NCBI GenBank assembly: GCA_016124535.1
Contig: WGNK01000017.1
Location: forward strand, 118,780-182,779
Direction: 5' to 3'
DNA length: 64,000 bases
Source of the DNA: Azospirillum sp.
GTDB lineage: Bacteria; Pseudomonadota; Alphaproteobacteria; Azospirillales; Azospirillaceae
The notes beneath the pieces were generated by a model. The model saw nothing but the letters and a program-made list of their open reading frames with translations, was not told the DNA's origin and searched no databases. Position 1 is the first letter of the stretch. Every line of letters starts with the position of its first letter. This document shows positions 60,369-64,000 of the stretch, piece by piece. The position numbers and the translations under genes are program-made.

Positions 60369-62071
60369 TGCCAGAACTCCACCAGGTCGAGGACATCGAG
60401 CAGGCGGGAACCCCAGAAGCGGCCGGCATGCGCCGGCGCTTCGAGATGCCGGACCAGCTGGTCGAGACCTTCCGGCCGATAGCGGTGGCGGATCAAATTC
60501 AGCTCGGCGTCGGCGGCTTGGCGGCCGCGATACAGGGATTCGCGCAGGACATGCAGCTGGCTGCGCGGGATTGCCTTGTCTTCGCCGTTCCTCTGGCCGA
60601 CCAGGAGATCGACCGCGGCCTTCAGATGGCGCCAGTGATGTTCGCCGCCCCACGTGCTGGTGTCGACGCCCGGCGCCTCGGTCACCAGGTAGGGCCGACC
60701 GGTCAGCAGTGTCTTCCCGCCATCTGCGGTCATGAGATCGCGGATGATCTCAAGGTCGGCGCCGCTGGACTCGTAATGGATGTGGTAGTCGAGTGCGGTG
60801 AACGGCACACCGCCCAGATGTTTCTTGCCGGTCTTGGCGCTCCTGAGCAGCGCTTCGCTCAATTCGTAGGCGGCGTGAAACGGGTAGTGCGGTTTAATCA
60901 CCGCGATGCCGGCGCAGGACCCCAACCGTCCGCCGGACAGCTTGGCGATGGTGTCACCACACTGCCTCTCCGCCGGACCCGCGCCCGGTGCCATCGCGAG
61001 ATCTTGTCCGCTCAGAATTTCGAAGTGCTCCAGAAAATCGTGAGCGAAACGTACCGCGCGCCGTCCGTCGCAGATCACGGTCAGATCGTCGCCGCCCACC
61101 ACGATCGGCACCACCGGCAGCGGCGTAATCGGTCCCCGGCTGTACATCCGCTGCAGGGCCTCACGCGCGGCCCGAAGCGTGCAGAGGTCCAGCGCCACCG
61201 AAAAGCGGCGCAGGGACCGGATGTAGTGCCGATGGGGCGGCAGGCCGTCGGCTGGCAATCGCTCCACCACCTCGCCAAACTTTTGAAAGATTTGGCCGAC
61301 GCCATTGCCGTCGGCATGCACCACTGCCAGCCAATCCCGCTTCTCGATTTTTTCAAGCTCGTCAAGATTCCTCGGGAGCTCCAACCCCTTGCTCTCCAGC
61401 GCACCGCACAGGCGATTGCGAGCCGTCACCGCTGCCCGGCGCTTGGTTGAGGAGACCACCGACCGTGCTTTCCGGACCGTAAGGTCGGGGGCAAGCTCGT
61501 CGAAATCGGCGGCCGGCAGGCCACTGGTGCCGCACTCGGCGACCACCGGCAGGCGCAGAAACCGGGCTTCGGGCGCCGGCAGCTCCATTTTCACCTGGTT
61601 GAGGCGGCGATGCACGGCCTTGACGGCGCGGTCAATCCCGCCGGGGGCCTCCAGGTCCAATTCTACCGCGGCACCGTGGAGCGCCAGGCCGGGCGCCAGT
61701 ACCAGGACCCGCCGGGTGACCTCGGCGATCAACTCCTTAGCCGCCTCAAGGTCGGCAGCCAGGATAAGGGCCTTCCCCGAAGATGCCGCGATCACCTCGT
61801 AGCGGCGCCCCGGCGCGAGCGGCGGGTTGCGCACCGGGTCGAACAGAAAGTGGTGAACCTCTTCGAAGCCGACCGTCTGCCGGCCCGCAAGCGGAGCCAG
61901 GGGCGCCCGCTCGATCGCCTCGATCAGATTGACCGAGGTCGACCACCAAACGAGCTGGGACGCGCCCATGTTCTCGGCCAGCCGGTTGGTGGCGAAGATG
62001 AAGGCCTGGTTACCGCTGGTCTCCAGCAGAACCAGATGAATCATCTCCTCCGTCGCAACTTCCACGGTCAT
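60365..62071 (-). CDS. cas10: Cas10 with intact GGDD, no HD domain
   Basis: A 568-residue large subunit. It opens at the first Palm (IHLVLLETSGNQAFIFATNRLAENMGASQL), and continues with ADGNGVG (253-259) and GGDD (326-329), the cyclase site for making cyclic oligoadenylates from ATP on target RNA. No HD nuclease precedes the Palm, and the protein is shorter than usual Cas10 (700-1000). DNA cleavage by Cas10 is therefore unlikely. A 213-base gap upstream (62072-62284) probably holds the promoter of the five-gene operon down to 53036. Confidence 0.92.
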   Translation of the reverse strand: MTVEVATEEMIHLVLLETSGNQAFIFATNRLAENMGASQLVWWSTSVNLIEAIERAPLAPLAGRQTVGFEEVHHFLFDPVRNPPLAPGRRYEVIAASSGKALILAADLEAAKELIAEVTRRVLVLAPGLALHGAAVELDLEAPGGIDRAVKAVHRRLNQVKMELPAPEARFLRLPVVAECGTSGLPAADFDELAPDLTVRKARSVVSSTKRRAAVTARNRLCGALESKGLELPRNLDELEKIEKRDWLAVVHADGNGVGQIFQKFGEVVERLPADGLPPHRHYIRSLRRFSVALDLCTLRAAREALQRMYSRGPITPLPVVPIVVGGDDLTVICDGRRAVRFAHDFLEHFEILSGQDLAMAPGAGPAERQCGDTIAKLSGGRLGSCAGIAVIKPHYPFHAAYELSEALLRSAKTGKKHLGGVPFTALDYHIHYESSGADLEIIRDLMTADGGKTLLTGRPYLVTEAPGVDTSTWGGEHHWRHLKAAVDLLVGQRNGEDKAIPRSQLHVLRESLYRGRQAADAELNLIRHRYRPEGLDQLVRHLEAPAHAGRFWGSRLLDVLDLVEFWQ

Positions 62072-62284
62072 CTCATCACCTTGCGGCTGGTGACGGTCCC
62101 GGCGAACAACCAGGACGGCGAAATCGGTGAAGCGGATTGCAACAGTTTGACTCTCCCGATCCGCCGCTGCAACTGATTCGGCGCTTGCGAAGTGTCGCAG
62201 GACGGTCGCCGGCGCCGTTTGGACCCTAATATGGGTTGACTGCTGGCGCCGAAGCGGAAAGGTAACGTTACGGCTCGAATGCCG

Positions 62285-63109
62285 CTATTCGAGATCGGGG
62301 GCGAACAGGCCGAGCCCGAAATGGCAGTCGTCGCCCAGCGCCAGCGGCCCCGCCATCCGGCAGCCGAAGGTCAGGCGCAGCCAGTGGCCAGCGGGAGAAC
62401 AGCGCACCCCGTCGGCGTCCGCTGCGCTGCCGTCGGGCGCGAGGTCCACCACGGTCATGGGCTTGGGCAGGAAGCGCATCTCGCATTCCCGCCGCACCGC
62501 CTTCTTGACGTTGCTGGCCTCGAGTGCGGCAACGAAAGGCGACACCGACCGCCAAACGTAGGAGACGGCTGCCAGGCGCGAGGGGGCGCCGGCGAGCGAC
62601 CCCAGATAGTGGCAGCGCACCGCCCATTCGTCGCGGCGGATCGTGCCGCCCAGGTCCGGCGTGGCGGCATAGAGCCGGGTGACCGAGGTCAGCGCCAGCG
62701 CCGCCTCGCGATCGAAACCGAGGCGGGCGGTGATCAGGATGCGGTCGAGCCGATGGTCGCCGTCGGCGTCTTCGGGCAGGAAGAAGGCGTGGTCGTGGAC
62801 CGGCGAGGCATCGCCGTGGCCGCGCAGCACCCAGGGCACGGCGCCGCCGCCCGCCTGCGCCATCACCGCCTTGCGCGCGAGATCGCCCAGGAACCGGGTG
62901 GCCTCGACCGGCGGGCCTTCTTCGATCTCCCAGATCACGGCATCGGGCAGCAGCATGGCGGCAGCATCAGGCAGCGGACCAGTGGACTCTACGATCCACC
63001 GGCCCGAACCCGAAAGTCTTTTTCGCCGCGCGGCTCGTACCACGCCGTGCGCGCACCGGGGCCACCCGATTGGTGGCGCCTGATCGAGCGATACCGCGTA
63101 ATGGATCAA
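62285..63109 (-). CDS. Cas6-like protein resembling the C-terminal half of Csb2
   Basis: A 274-residue protein whose sequence HAFFLPEDADGDHRLDRILITARLGFD, VWRSVSPFV and final LALGDDCHFGLGLFAP matches the Cas6 part of the type I-G/I-U Cas5-Cas6 fusion (Csb2, GSU0054 family). The Cas5 half is missing. The start is uncertain: a TTG at 63109 lies 4 bases from array 2, and later GTG codons are possible. It is likely to cut the repeats of both arrays. It stands alone between array 2 and the cas10 operon. Confidence 0.72.
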   Translation of the reverse strand: MIHYAVSLDQAPPIGWPRCAHGVVRAARRKRLSGSGRWIVESTGPLPDAAAMLLPDAVIWEIEEGPPVEATRFLGDLARKAVMAQAGGGAVPWVLRGHGDASPVHDHAFFLPEDADGDHRLDRILITARLGFDREAALALTSVTRLYAATPDLGGTIRRDEWAVRCHYLGSLAGAPSRLAAVSYVWRSVSPFVAALEASNVKKAVRRECEMRFLPKPMTVVDLAPDGSAADADGVRCSPAGHWLRLTFGCRMAGPLALGDDCHFGLGLFAPDLE

Positions 63110-63112
63110 GTG

Positions 63113-64000
63113 GTTTCAATGAGCCGCCTGCGTGACCGAGGCGGTGACGCGGCGACATTTCACAGGTGAAACCATGAACTCCGCCTGTTTCAATGAGCCG
63201 CCTGCGTGACCGAGGCGGTGACCGGCGGCGGAAGGGGTCGACCCGTCCTGGGGCAACCCGTTTCAATGAGCCGCCTGCGTGACCGAGGCGGTGACACCCC
63301 ATCTCCATCGCCGTGGAACGGCTGGCTGGTCTCGTTTCAATGAGCCGCCTGCGTGACCGAGGCGGTGACCCGCAAACTTCGCGCATGCCGCCCGTGATAA
63401 AGGAGGTTTCAATGAGCCGCCTGCGTGACCGAGGCGGTGACCAGCTATCACAGCGCCACCGGCGGCACTCTCTCTCGAGTTTCAATGAGCCGCCTGCGTG
63501 ACCGAGGCGGTGACAGCGGGACCGATCGGGGAAGTGGATAGTCACCAGCCCCGTTTCAATGAGCCGCCTGCGTGACCGAGGCGGTGACCCCGCTTCGCGG
63601 GTGAGTATCCCGACATCGCCCGCCACGTTTCAATGAGCCGCCTGCGTGACCGAGGCGGTGACTACTTGATCCTGGGGACGCTGCAACGTCCCCAGGCGCG
63701 GTTTCAATGAGCCGCCTGCGTGACCGAGGCGGTGACCAGGTACACATCGGGAGGGTGTTCCTTCTGGTACCGCCGTTTCAATGAGCCGCCTGCGTGACCG
63801 AGGCGGTGACGTGCTCGGAAGGGGGATGGTGTCCTACGCCCCCCTGGTTTCAATGAGCCGCCTGCGTGACCGAGGCGGTGACCCGGAGCAGGCGCCGGCG
63901 AGACCGAACCGGCAAAGGCCGTTTCAATGAGCCGCCTGCGTGACCGAGGCGGTGACGGCTTGGTCACCGGAAACGCGTGGTGACCGGTCCCCCGTTTCAA
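63113..64000 (-). CRISPR. CRISPR array 2 (12 full repeats, continues past window)
   Basis: Thirty-six-base repeats at 63113, 63187, 63260, 63334, 63406, 63479, 63553, 63627, 63701, 63775, 63847 and 63921, with a partial one at 63994; spacers are 36-38 bases. On the minus strand the repeat begins GTCACCGCCT and ends CTCATTGAAAC. CCGCCT/AGGCGG arms make the processing hairpin. All repeats seen are identical, so this is probably an active array with its leader beyond 64000. Transcription would read on toward the Cas6-like gene. Confidence 0.97.

Overview
The window reads as a high-GC alphaproteobacterial chromosome, probably of a Rhodospirillales-type organism. The basis is the strongly GC-biased third codon positions, a PccA-type carboxylase next to an acylphosphatase, an RhlE-like DEAD-box helicase paired with a cold-shock protein, and phage genes of the kinds common in Alphaproteobacteria. 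No 16S or other phylogenetic marker is present, so the lineage is an inference.

Region 1 (1-6652) is ordinary chromosome: a DEAD-box RNA helicase and CspA-type protein on the plus strand, two small exported proteins, acylphosphatase and the biotin-carrying alpha subunit of propionyl-CoA carboxylase on the minus strand, an EamA/DMT exporter, and tRNA-Val(GAC).

Region 2 (about 6653-52295) is a complete-looking temperate siphophage of HK97 type whose integrase abuts tRNA-Val. The left arm carries two tandem integrase/excisionase-like units, small early genes and a repressor/Cro-like switch. It continues with a BrnT/BrnA module, a replication initiator whose gene contains a dense set of iteron-like repeats, an AT-rich membrane-protein cargo gene, Gam, HNH, a HigBA-like module, and a minus-strand operon with a MoxR-type AAA ATPase, a partner protein and a VWA/metallopeptidase-like protein. 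Next come a Mom/antirestriction-methyltransferase-like protein, a MazEF-like pair and a ParB-like protein. The right arm is the packaging and morphogenesis operon: TerS, TerL, portal, protease, capsid, connectors, tail tube, a tail-chaperone pair with a -1 slippery site, tape measure, tail tip, fibre, tailspike, holin-like protein and endolysin.

Region 3 (52326-64000) is a type III CRISPR-Cas locus that begins about 30 bases after the endolysin. Everything is read on the minus strand: array 2 (63113 to beyond the window end), a Cas6-like protein resembling the C-terminal half of type I-G Csb2, Cas10 with GGDD but no HD domain, a Csx10-like RAMP, a double-Cas7 RAMP, a small Csx19/TIGR03984-like protein, a large TIGR03986-like RAMP, and array 1 (52326-52738). 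The two arrays have different repeats but the same ATTGAAAC crRNA handle. No adaptation genes, HD nuclease or cyclic-oligoadenylate effector are visible; they may lie beyond position 64000. I saw no copy of the tRNA-Val 3' end between the phage and the CRISPR locus, so whether the CRISPR system lies inside or just outside the integrated element is open.

All family names come from reading protein motifs by eye; no database search was run.
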